From an uncultured Bacteroidales bacterium (lineage in GTDB: Bacteria; Bacteroidota; Bacteroidia; Bacteroidales; Paludibacteraceae): a DNA stretch of 5,469 nt. The position numbers and the translations under genes are program-made. This document shows, one piece after another, positions 1-5,469 of this stretch. Below the pieces are notes generated by a model. The model was not told the origin of the DNA and did not search any database. It was given only the letters and a program-made list of their open reading frames with translations. How positions within the stretch are numbered: position 1 is the first letter of the stretch; each line of letters opens with the position of its first letter. The stretch spans positions 1-5,469 of the forward strand of contig CAIUKZ010000523.1 in assembly GCA_903899865.1 (NCBI GenBank), read 5' to 3'.

Positions 1-238
1 AGGTAGTTCAAGAAAAAAGCCCCTAATGTTATTGACAGCAACACATTTTCAGAAAACTTTACAAAAAACAAATAAATAAGAAAGCGATAAAATGTATAAA
101 TAAAAATGGTAGTATAAAAAAGACTGAAAGAAGTGCGGAAGTACTTTTGCTTGCTTAATGGTTTGTATCGTTGAAGAAGATAAGAGCAAAGCAACCAAGT
201 TAGCAGGTAACATATTGAAGGCAATGAGTATTTGTCAA

Positions 239-408
239 AAGGTCTGTTAGTGGTGAGTGGAAACCAATCCAACACTACATACAAACTCAATATCAAAAGT
301 AAGATATCGACGATTACAAAAATTCGGGAAGGTCTGTAAAGTAACTTCATGAAACGTGCAATTTGGCTGGCAATAAAAAACAATGAGTGGACGAGAACCA
401 ATCAACAC
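239..408. repeat. Pair of diverged ordered direct repeats
   Basis: Three short blocks occur twice in the same order. Copy one (239-275): AAGGTCTGT at 239-247, TGAGTGG at 254-260, AACCAATC at 262-269 and AACAC at 271-275. Copy two (329-408): AAGGTCTGT at 329-337, TGAGTGG at 384-390, AACCAATC at 396-403 and AACAC at 404-408. The second copy has about 40 extra bases between the first and second blocks. The ordered agreement suggests an old duplication with an insertion or deletion; the nature of the unit is unknown. Confidence 0.5.
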
Positions 409-421
409 GTAAATTTACATG
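406..421. repeat. Short inverted repeat downstream of the last gene
   Basis: GTAAATTTAC (409-418) is a perfect 10-bp palindrome, extended to 16 bp (406-421) with one mismatched pair. In minus-strand RNA it could form a 6-bp stem (one G-U pair) with an AAUU loop, beginning about 20 nt after the deacetylase stop codon. It is not followed by a T-run, so I do not call it a terminator; it might instead mark a protein-binding site or an RNA 3' end. Confidence 0.4.
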
Positions 422-430
422 ATTTACATG
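413..430. repeat. Perfect 9-bp tandem duplication (ATTTACATG x2)
   Basis: ATTTACATG at 413-421 is repeated exactly at 422-430, ending 9 bp outside the stop codon of the deacetylase-like gene. It could be replication slippage or the trace of a mobile-element footprint; no element is visible beside it. Confidence 0.75.
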
Positions 431-439
431 GATACATTG

Positions 440-1234
440 TCAAGAATTCTTAACAAAAATCATTTTTTTTACTAAATTTTTTGGCCATTGAAGGATAAGC
501 TCTTGATACCACTCCACTATATTATCTGTCCATCGTTGTGGATGCGTAGTAATCATTATCACTTCTTGGTCGGGATGCGTGCCCAACCAATCTATTAATT
601 CAAAAGTGGTATGAATGGGTTTACCTTGATGAGAAATTTCAATTTGATTGTCTAATACCTTATCTCTCACACTATACCGTTCACCATCCCACATGCGTGC
701 AGTATCTGTTAGGTAAAGCACCTTTGGGGCGGTATGACTGTTATTCAATAAATCAAAATAAGGCTCACCTATTATGCCATAATCTCTGTAATCATTAGAT
801 TTCCAGAGATCTTTGTTGTCCCATTTAGAAGAGGGACTTCCATGCATGCAAATCGTTTTTACAGGATAAAATTGTCTAAAATAGCACAATTGAGTTTCAA
901 AATGTTGCAAAGCCTTTGCGCAATCTCCTTTAAAAATGGACAGGTCTTCATAGTGATAACCAATTTCATGTCCTAAATCAGCAATAGCTGTAATTATTTC
1001 AGGCTGATTGCTTTGCGGAACAACTCTAAAATAGTAGCTTGATTTTATGCCTAACGAGGCTTCAATCTTTGCAGTAGCTAATGATTGTTTTGCCTTCAAG
1101 TCCACATCATGGCGTAGAATTACAAAACGACCTTGAGCTTTGCCTTCACACCATTCTTGGAAGGTGTAGGTTGAATAAGCAGCATTGAGTAGTGAAGTTA
1201 GAAGAACACGATAAGTACTAAGGGTAAAATCCAT
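440..1234 (-). CDS. Polysaccharide-deacetylase-fold (NodB-like) protein
   Basis: A 264-residue single-domain protein of the broad carbohydrate esterase 4 / NodB-homology superfamily. The usual TFDDG motif is replaced by RHDVD (41-45), as in a distinct branch often found in surface-glycan clusters; its Asp residues would act as base and metal ligand. The second motif is GHEIGYHYE (88-96), giving two His residues (89 and 94) in the place of the classic HxxxH metal ligands. Further His-containing blocks are MHGSPSSKWDN (130-140) and TTHPQRW (229-235), the latter in the position of the last conserved catalytic His. No signal peptide or lipobox is visible, so it appears cytoplasmic and may act on a soluble or lipid-linked precursor rather than the exported polymer; that is an inference. 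The start ATG (1232-1234) is supported by an in-frame TAA at 1265-1267 with no alternative start between. It is the last gene of the minus-strand run, 61 bp after the glycosyltransferase. Substrate is unknown. Confidence 0.88.
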   Translation of the reverse strand: MDFTLSTYRVLLTSLLNAAYSTYTFQEWCEGKAQGRFVILRHDVDLKAKQSLATAKIEASLGIKSSYYFRVVPQSNQPEIITAIADLGHEIGYHYEDLSIFKGDCAKALQHFETQLCYFRQFYPVKTICMHGSPSSKWDNKDLWKSNDYRDYGIIGEPYFDLLNNSHTAPKVLYLTDTARMWDGERYSVRDKVLDNQIEISHQGKPIHTTFELIDWLGTHPDQEVIMITTHPQRWTDNIVEWYQELILQWPKNLVKKMIFVKNS

Positions 1235-1295
1235 ATTAGCTGTAAGGAGTAAAAAACTGAATTTTTATACTACGCAAAGTGATATTGTTCTAAAA

Positions 1296-2153
1296 TTATA
1301 ATTTCTTCCATCCAAAATACTTCGCTTTCCATTTGTCAATTTTGAAAAGAATTCTTTCTACAAAGAAAAATAAAAAATAGATGAATGGATATCGCCTCAA
1401 ACGTTCATTTTGGTCTATGGCTTCAGTATAACGGTCATAATCAGACAATATCGTTGGGTGAAACACCTCTTCTAACACCTTCCTGCGTTCTTCTTTATCT
1501 AAAGCCAAATTGATGCTACTTATTCCAGTAGTATCAAAGTAAGATACATATATATCAGTAAAGATATACTTTGCATTATACTTAATCAAAGCTTCTAAAT
1601 ACCACTTCCAATCTGAAACGATTTTTAAACTCTCATCATAATTCCCAACGATGTCGAACATTGACCTACGAAAATATGCAGATGTATGCTCTAAAGTTCC
1701 TCTATAAAAAGTATAAGCACTTACTTTACTTAGATTTTCGGAATGTCTAAAAACCTTATCATCTGCTCTAACTGAGATTCTATTTCCAACAAATACATCT
1801 GGTTGGTTTGAATTTTGAATTAACAAATCGAGTTCACACAACATATTAACGACGACATTCTCATCCACCAACCAATCACCTGAATTCAATAAATGAACGT
1901 ATTCACCTTGAGCCATTGCTATGCCTTTGTTCATCGCATTATAAATACCTGTGTCGGGTTCTGAAACATAGCTAAAAAGTAATTGCTTATCTGACAAATC
2001 AATAGATTTAATATAATCAACACTACCATCAGTACTTCCCCCATCAATTACAATGTATTCAAAATCAATTGACTTTTGATTCAGTACACTTGTTACAGTC
2101 TTAATTAAACCAGATAGATTATTATAATTTATTGTGATTATACTTAGCTTCAT
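1296..2153 (-). CDS. Family 2 glycosyltransferase (WcaE/PGL-like, GT-A fold)
   Basis: Transfers a sugar from a nucleotide-sugar donor to a growing glycan or lipid carrier at the cytoplasmic face of the inner membrane. The 285-residue protein begins with the GT2 strand MKLSIITINYNN (1-12), then VIDGGSTDGS (35-44), the nucleotide-binding loop, SEPDTGIYNAMNKGI (64-78), a hallmark of the WcaE-like subgroup, and LLNSGDWL (88-95), in which SGD takes the place of the metal-binding DxD. A later SDWKWYLEA (180-188) fits the region holding the catalytic base and acceptor contacts. A hydrophobic stretch near the C-terminus (YPFIYFLFFF, 255-264, continuing to about 270), followed by Lys-rich residues, probably anchors it to the membrane. 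The ATG at 2151-2153 is the only plausible start: an in-frame TGA lies just upstream at 2166-2168. No Shine-Dalgarno is seen. It is 72 bp downstream of wecB. Donor and acceptor cannot be told from sequence. Confidence 0.93.
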   Translation of the reverse strand: MKLSIITINYNNLSGLIKTVTSVLNQKSIDFEYIVIDGGSTDGSVDYIKSIDLSDKQLLFSYVSEPDTGIYNAMNKGIAMAQGEYVHLLNSGDWLVDENVVVNMLCELDLLIQNSNQPDVFVGNRISVRADDKVFRHSENLSKVSAYTFYRGTLEHTSAYFRRSMFDIVGNYDESLKIVSDWKWYLEALIKYNAKYIFTDIYVSYFDTTGISSINLALDKEERRKVLEEVFHPTILSDYDRYTEAIDQNERLRRYPFIYFLFFFVERILFKIDKWKAKYFGWKKL

Positions 2154-2180
2154 CCAAATGTAAATTCAATAGTTTTTAGC

Positions 2181-2203
2181 TGTAATTATTTTTTGTGATT
2201 ACA
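2181..2203. repeat. Operator-like inverted repeat in the wecB-GT2 gap
   Basis: TGTAAT (2181-2186) and ATTACA (2198-2203) form perfect 6-bp arms separated by 11 AT-rich bases, inside the 72-bp gap between wecB and the glycosyltransferase gene. The spacing suits a dimeric regulator, or a weak RNA hairpin, upstream of the glycosyltransferase start. In AT-rich DNA such a match can arise by chance. Confidence 0.3.
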
Positions 2204-2225
2204 AAATTTTAGACTGATAATACAT

Positions 2226-3347
2226 TCAATCCATAGACTCCAAAAGTTCTACAATCCGATTTGCAGTATTTCCATCCCAAAACCTAGGATTTTTCCCAAG
2301 CTTGCCTTTTCCTTCAATAATCAATTTAACTTCGCTCAAAATACTATCCATTCCAATCAGTTTATTGCTCCCCTCCCAGACAGTTACAGGTCGTTCGGTA
2401 TTTGGGCGAACTGTCAAACATGGGATATTCAAATAGGTTGTTTCTTCTTGAATACCTCCAGAGTCTGTGAGCGCAAAAGCACTTCTACTCACCAAATGTA
2501 TAAATTGAAGATAACCTAATGGTTCAATAAAAAATAAGTTTGAATACTTGTTAATAATAGGTTGCAGCCCAAACTCCAAAATATTTTTGTACGTTCTAGG
2601 ATGAACAGGAAACACCAATGGTATTAATTCCGAAATTTGACCCCAAAGCTCTACCAACTTAGTCAACGCCTCTTTATTATCTACATTACCCGGTCTGTGA
2701 AAAGTAAGGACACCATATTTATTCTCATCAAAATCTTCCCCCAGTTGAATATTAACGGTTCGATTCAATAATTTAAAATTCAGCTCTGTACGTTGAGCCC
2801 TTTCAATATTCGCAACCAATGAGTCTATCATTAAATTACCCAACATGTGTATTTTTTCTGTTGGGATATTTTCCTTAATTAAATTTTCATCTGCATCCAC
2901 ACTTGTAGTAATAAACACATCACTAATAGCATCTGTGGCCAATCGGTTAATCTCCTCAGGCATCGTCCGGTCATTGCTTCTGAGTCCTGCCTCATAATGA
3001 ATGGTTTTGATACCCAATTTTGAAGCAACTAAAGTACATGCCAACGTACTATTTACATCACCTACTACCAACATCGCATCTGGTTGGTGCTCTAAACACA
3101 CTTTTTCAAATCCTTCCATGATGCGTGCAGTTTGAATGGCATGACTTGCAGAACCCACCTCCAGATTAATATCGGGAGCTGGAATATTCAACTCCTCAAA
3201 AAATTGACCCGACATCTTCACATCATAATGCTGTCCGGTATGTACCAAAACAGGTTGGATGTCCTTATGCCCCTTTAGTGCATGCATCAAAGGAGCTATT
3301 TTCATAAAATTAGGACGCGCACCTGCTACTAGAATGAGTTTCATCAT
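2226..3347 (-). CDS. wecB: UDP-N-acetylglucosamine 2-epimerase (non-hydrolysing)
   Basis: Interconverts UDP-GlcNAc and UDP-ManNAc in the cytoplasm, supplying ManNAc or ManNAcA for surface glycans. The 373-residue length is typical. Motifs in order: GARPNFMK (9-16, with the conserved Arg and Lys), TGQHYDVKMSG (37-47, the Gln-His segment linked to allosteric UDP-GlcNAc binding in bacterial enzymes), GDVNST (96-101, with Asp97 matching the catalytic Asp), HYEAGLRS (117-124, Glu119), MPEEINR (129-135, catalytic Glu), FHRPGN (216-221, His217), FPVHPRT (246-252), TDSGGIQEE (294-302) and RPNTERP (314-320), the last two forming the UDP-binding region. All expected catalytic positions are present, so the enzyme should be active. 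Two in-frame ATGs lie side by side (3345-3347 and 3342-3344); either could be the start, and MKLILVAGARPN is the usual family beginning, which favours the second. It lies 12 bp after the DUF354-type gene. No dehydrogenase (wecC) or neuraminic-type synthase is visible in this window, so the fate of UDP-ManNAc is not shown. Confidence 0.96.
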   Translation of the reverse strand: MMKLILVAGARPNFMKIAPLMHALKGHKDIQPVLVHTGQHYDVKMSGQFFEELNIPAPDINLEVGSASHAIQTARIMEGFEKVCLEHQPDAMLVVGDVNSTLACTLVASKLGIKTIHYEAGLRSNDRTMPEEINRLATDAISDVFITTSVDADENLIKENIPTEKIHMLGNLMIDSLVANIERAQRTELNFKLLNRTVNIQLGEDFDENKYGVLTFHRPGNVDNKEALTKLVELWGQISELIPLVFPVHPRTYKNILEFGLQPIINKYSNLFFIEPLGYLQFIHLVSRSAFALTDSGGIQEETTYLNIPCLTVRPNTERPVTVWEGSNKLIGMDSILSEVKLIIEGKGKLGKNPRFWDGNTANRIVELLESMD

Positions 3348-3359
3348 ACATCAAACTTT

Positions 3360-4457
3360 TCAACGAAAATTATACTGATAATTAGGGTTTTCAATCATCA
3401 CTTTTTTACTTACTGGATACTCCTTGACAAACCAAGTTAAAAACTTGGAATAATCAATTTTGTCATTCAACATTTTCAATCTACGTTCAGCGCAAATTTC
3501 CTTTCTATTAGGGGTGTTTATCAGCTTATTTATAGATTGATAGAATCCACTCACATCTTTGGTTTTATGTCCGAAACCCAATTGGTATTTATCTTCAATT
3601 TCATTCAAGTATGACAACCGCCCAACAAAATCATTAAATCGAACAAACGGTGTCCCAAGCACACCAGCCTCAGCAGCCATGGTCTGACTGTCACCAATAT
3701 AAATACTTGCAAAAGCCATTACATGATGCATATCTAATGGTTTGATGTTGATTCTGTATTTCTCAAACTGAGGCTCCAAAGGACGCTCGGAAGTGATATA
3801 TATCGTACCATGAGGTGCTAATATTTTGATAATCTGTTCTGCAATTTCAGTAGTGATACCGTGTATGCCCACATCATGGTGTGCAGTCAATTGAGCAAAA
3901 CGAATGATGAAATAAGTTTGCTCCGAGGGGAAATACCTGTTTACAACTGACCTATCTGGCGTAAAATGATTGGGATGCAAATAGCCTAATTCATGGTAAC
4001 TTTCGTAGCCTATTTTCTTTTGATTCCATAACCAAGCATCGCACACTTCGGGTGAAATCACATGTGTATAAAACGGGAAAAACATCAACGCATACAATTT
4101 AATAGCCTGAGCATCATCCTCATAGCATTCAAATGAAGGAATTCCTTTCAAAAAACCAATGTGAGCCAACACACCATCTGAACCTATTAATAAATCGGGT
4201 TTGGCTTTTGATACTATCTTCCAAACCTCTCTTGTTTTCCCTATTAAAGAAATAGCTAAGCCCAACATTCCAAATCGTTTAGGACGATTTTTTGTCTTTA
4301 CAAATGCTAATCCATAATCAACACACAACTGTTCTAGAATATCTTTTGGACGGATAACTGCAATAATTTCATGACCTTCACCCTGCAAATTTTTAATGGT
4401 GTGCTTAAACATGTGGAAATGTGCTGGATGACTAATCATAAATAAGTACCTACTCAT
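3360..4457 (-). CDS. DUF354-type protein, putative GT-B-fold glycosyltransferase-like
   Basis: This 365-residue protein matches the DUF354 (COG1817) pattern, a family with a predicted GT-B fold related to WecB and MurG and without a settled function. Visible blocks in order: an N-terminal beta-strand plus HPAHFHMFKH (residues 10-19), where GT-B proteins carry their first glycine/His loop; KPDLLIGSDGVLAHIGF (86-102) and GIPSFECYEDD (105-115), the usual nucleotide-fold turn region; YHELGYLHPNHFTPD (154-168), a family signature; RFAQLTAHHDVG (186-197) starting the C-terminal domain; and GDSQTMAAEAGVLGTPFVRF (255-274), corresponding to the donor-binding loop of GT-B enzymes. No signal peptide or clear membrane helix is seen, so it is probably cytoplasmic or peripheral. 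The ATG at 4455-4457 sits just before the first strand; no Shine-Dalgarno is present and translation may depend on the overlapping upstream gene. wecB follows after 12 bp. A role in transferring or processing a sugar derived from the WecB product is an inference from context. Confidence 0.88.
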   Translation of the reverse strand: MSRYLFMISHPAHFHMFKHTIKNLQGEGHEIIAVIRPKDILEQLCVDYGLAFVKTKNRPKRFGMLGLAISLIGKTREVWKIVSKAKPDLLIGSDGVLAHIGFLKGIPSFECYEDDAQAIKLYALMFFPFYTHVISPEVCDAWLWNQKKIGYESYHELGYLHPNHFTPDRSVVNRYFPSEQTYFIIRFAQLTAHHDVGIHGITTEIAEQIIKILAPHGTIYITSERPLEPQFEKYRINIKPLDMHHVMAFASIYIGDSQTMAAEAGVLGTPFVRFNDFVGRLSYLNEIEDKYQLGFGHKTKDVSGFYQSINKLINTPNRKEICAERRLKMLNDKIDYSKFLTWFVKEYPVSKKVMIENPNYQYNFR

Positions 4458-5469
4458 ACTGTAATATTATATTGTTTATTAATTTAACAACTTTCTTCTT
4501 TAAGTTATAATGGCATGGTATTACAACTATTTTTGTTACCATCTGCTCCACTTTCGGACAGTTGCCCATGGTGTAACCAAAACACAAAGCCCAATCTATA
4601 GACTTTGAAAAATGACTTCCTACCTCTATTCCATGTTGAATAAAATGACTTATGAATGCATCTCTATTGTCGACTAATATAGGAAACATAAAACAATTTG
4701 AGTTTTGATTGTCAGTCCAGGTTATGCCAAATTTATGGCTAATTGACTTATGCATAGTGTTTGAAATGCTCTTATAATTATCCTTTTGTCGGTTAAGATA
4801 ATTTATTACAAAATCTCGTTTATACATCAGCAACGCATAATTCACCCTCAACATTAAACTCTCTTTGTTTTCGTATTTACTAATATCTATGTTGGAATTA
4901 AATCGTTCTTTTAAAATAGGTTTCGTAAAGTACTTATACAAAACTGGATGATGCAAAACACTTAAAACTACACATTTAAAAACACTAAAAACATTCTTAT
5001 ACATTGGTTTAGACGGAAGTTTCGCAAACTGAACTAAAATATCTGGTTTAAGCTCTTGATTATTAACCACCAAATACCCACCATCACCAACAGATGGAAA
5101 TTTACCCTGCCCAATCGAAAATATTGAAACATCACCAAAACTTCCAGCCGCACCTTTTTCTGAACTTGCTAAATATGCATGTGCACAATCTTCGATTATT
5201 GGTGTATTTGGGCATATACATTTAATTCGTTCAACATCATTCACATTTCCAAACAAATGGGTAATAATGAGTGCCGATATTTTTCCTTGTTTCTGTTGTA
5301 AATCTTCTAAATCAATCAAAAAATCTTCCTTTACATCAATAAATTCAATTGTATAACCTGCACTTTTCACTGCATGCATAACAGTATAACAATTAAATGC
5401 CATTACTCCAACTTTTGCATTCGTGGGTAGTTTTAAAACCGACAAAGCCAATCGTAATCCAGTCCGAGC
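4450..5469 (-). CDS. DegT/DnrJ/EryC1/StrS family PLP-dependent enzyme, 5'-partial
   Basis: The reading frame stays open to the window edge, so the N-terminus lies outside; 339 residues are visible. The first in-frame start-like codon is a TTG at 5449-5451, but the six codons before it (ARTGLR) continue the conserved N-terminal family motif, normally of the type SGR-x-AL, so TTG is an internal Leu. Family hallmarks, numbered from the first visible residue: the PLP-pyridine-binding Asp in IEDCAHAY (about D94), a FSIGQGK segment with the Schiff-base Lys (about K123) five residues before GDGG (usually GEGG), and a C-terminal VVIPCHYNL block matching the usual 'LPxHxxL' region. The catalytic Lys is present, so an active PLP enzyme is likely. 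Many relatives transaminate keto-sugar nucleotides, but the GQGK motif and the hydrophobic stretch with HHPVLY resemble a less characterised subgroup in polysaccharide clusters (from memory, unverified). The substrate is therefore open. Its TAG stop lies inside the start of the next gene (8-bp overlap), implying translational coupling. Confidence 0.9.
   Translation of the reverse strand, partial: ARTGLRLALSVLKLPTNAKVGVMAFNCYTVMHAVKSAGYTIEFIDVKEDFLIDLEDLQQKQGKISALIITHLFGNVNDVERIKCICPNTPIIEDCAHAYLASSEKGAAGSFGDVSIFSIGQGKFPSVGDGGYLVVNNQELKPDILVQFAKLPSKPMYKNVFSVFKCVVLSVLHHPVLYKYFTKPILKERFNSNIDISKYENKESLMLRVNYALLMYKRDFVINYLNRQKDNYKSISNTMHKSISHKFGITWTDNQNSNCFMFPILVDNRDAFISHFIQHGIEVGSHFSKSIDWALCFGYTMGNCPKVEQMVTKIVVIPCHYNLKKKVVKLINNIILQYE

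Larger units (their letters stand above)
1..439. other. Intergenic left flank, no supported gene
   Basis: This 439-bp stretch downstream of the deacetylase-like gene carries no long ORF on either strand and no tRNA or rRNA signature. Positions 55-125 are very A-rich on the plus strand. Plus-strand frames show short open pieces: 158-250 (30 codons from ATG), 211-336 (42 codons without ATG) and 349-453 (34 codons from ATG); the last two share one frame, broken by TAA at 337-339. They match no family I know. The stretch also holds the repeats listed separately. It looks like the boundary of the polysaccharide cluster, possibly with decayed coding sequence. I found no hairpin followed by a T-run on the minus strand that would serve as a terminator for the gene run. 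Confidence 0.7.

Noticed and set aside
1..40. Minus-strand sequence ending GGGGC followed by a T-run (about 12-22), resembling a terminator tail
   Set aside because: No complementary upstream arm for the G-rich segment, so no stable stem forms.
209..238. Minus-strand promoter-like pair: TTGACA at 233-238 and TATGTT at 209-214, spaced 18 bp
   Set aside because: The -10 match is weak, Bacteroidota promoters follow a different consensus, and no gene lies downstream within the window.
158..250. Small plus-strand ORF of 30 codons starting at ATG 158
   Set aside because: Too short, no ribosome-binding site, no recognised family; kept only as part of the possible decayed stretch.
1242..1250. Plus-strand TAAGGAGT, resembling a Shine-Dalgarno sequence
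   Set aside because: It is on the strand opposite to the genes and no plus-strand start follows at a suitable distance.
109..1273. 12-bp inverted match GTAGTATAAAAA at 109-120 (plus) and 1262-1273 (minus), flanking the deacetylase-like gene
   Set aside because: One or two 12-mers of this kind are expected by chance in an AT-rich window of this size, and the match does not extend.
1236..2185. Shared 10-mer TTACAGCTAA (minus strand) in both gaps ahead of the last two genes (1236-1245 and 2176-2185)
   Set aside because: It lies 1 nt from one start codon and 22 nt from the other, so it is not at a consistent regulatory position; probably chance.
1..5469. CRISPR array, insertion sequence or RNA gene
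   Set aside because: No regularly spaced repeats, no transposase-like reading frame and no tRNA/rRNA signature were seen on either strand.

Overview
The window is most likely a chromosomal surface-polysaccharide (LPS O-antigen, capsule or exopolysaccharide) gene cluster from a member of the Bacteroidota. Supporting this are the AT-rich sequence, gene starts with no recognisable Shine-Dalgarno sequence at any of the four visible starts, and the style of the protein families (DUF354-type protein, WecB, WcaE-like family 2 glycosyltransferase, DegT-type PLP enzyme). The lineage is an inference from style; there is no rRNA or other marker here.

All five genes lie on the minus strand and read from right to left. 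In transcription order they are: a DegT/DnrJ/EryC1/StrS family PLP-dependent enzyme (4450-5469, 5' end cut off by the window edge); a DUF354-type putative GT-B-fold protein (3360-4457); a non-hydrolysing UDP-N-acetylglucosamine 2-epimerase, wecB-like (2226-3347); a family 2 glycosyltransferase (1296-2153); and a NodB-like polysaccharide-deacetylase-fold protein (440-1234). The first two overlap by 8 bp and the next gap is 12 bp, so the first three are tightly coupled. The last two are preceded by AT-rich gaps of 72 and 61 bp and may be co-transcribed or have their own weak promoters. I found no convincing terminator.

Read together, WecB would supply UDP-ManNAc, the GT2 enzyme and possibly the DUF354 protein would assemble a glycan, the DegT-type enzyme would make or modify an amino-bearing precursor or substituent, and the deacetylase-fold protein may remove an N- or O-acetyl group from a precursor or finished glycan. 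Only the WecB reaction is secure from sequence; the other substrates are unknown.

Positions 1-439 hold no gene I can support. This stretch contains a pair of diverged, ordered direct repeats, a 9-bp tandem duplication, a short palindrome, and plus-strand reading-frame fragments that may be coding debris. It looks like the downstream boundary of the cluster. I do not see a clearly new biological system; the points most worth a second look are the atypical DegT-type enzyme, the DUF354-WecB pairing, the cluster-end deacetylase and the repeat structure in the left flank.
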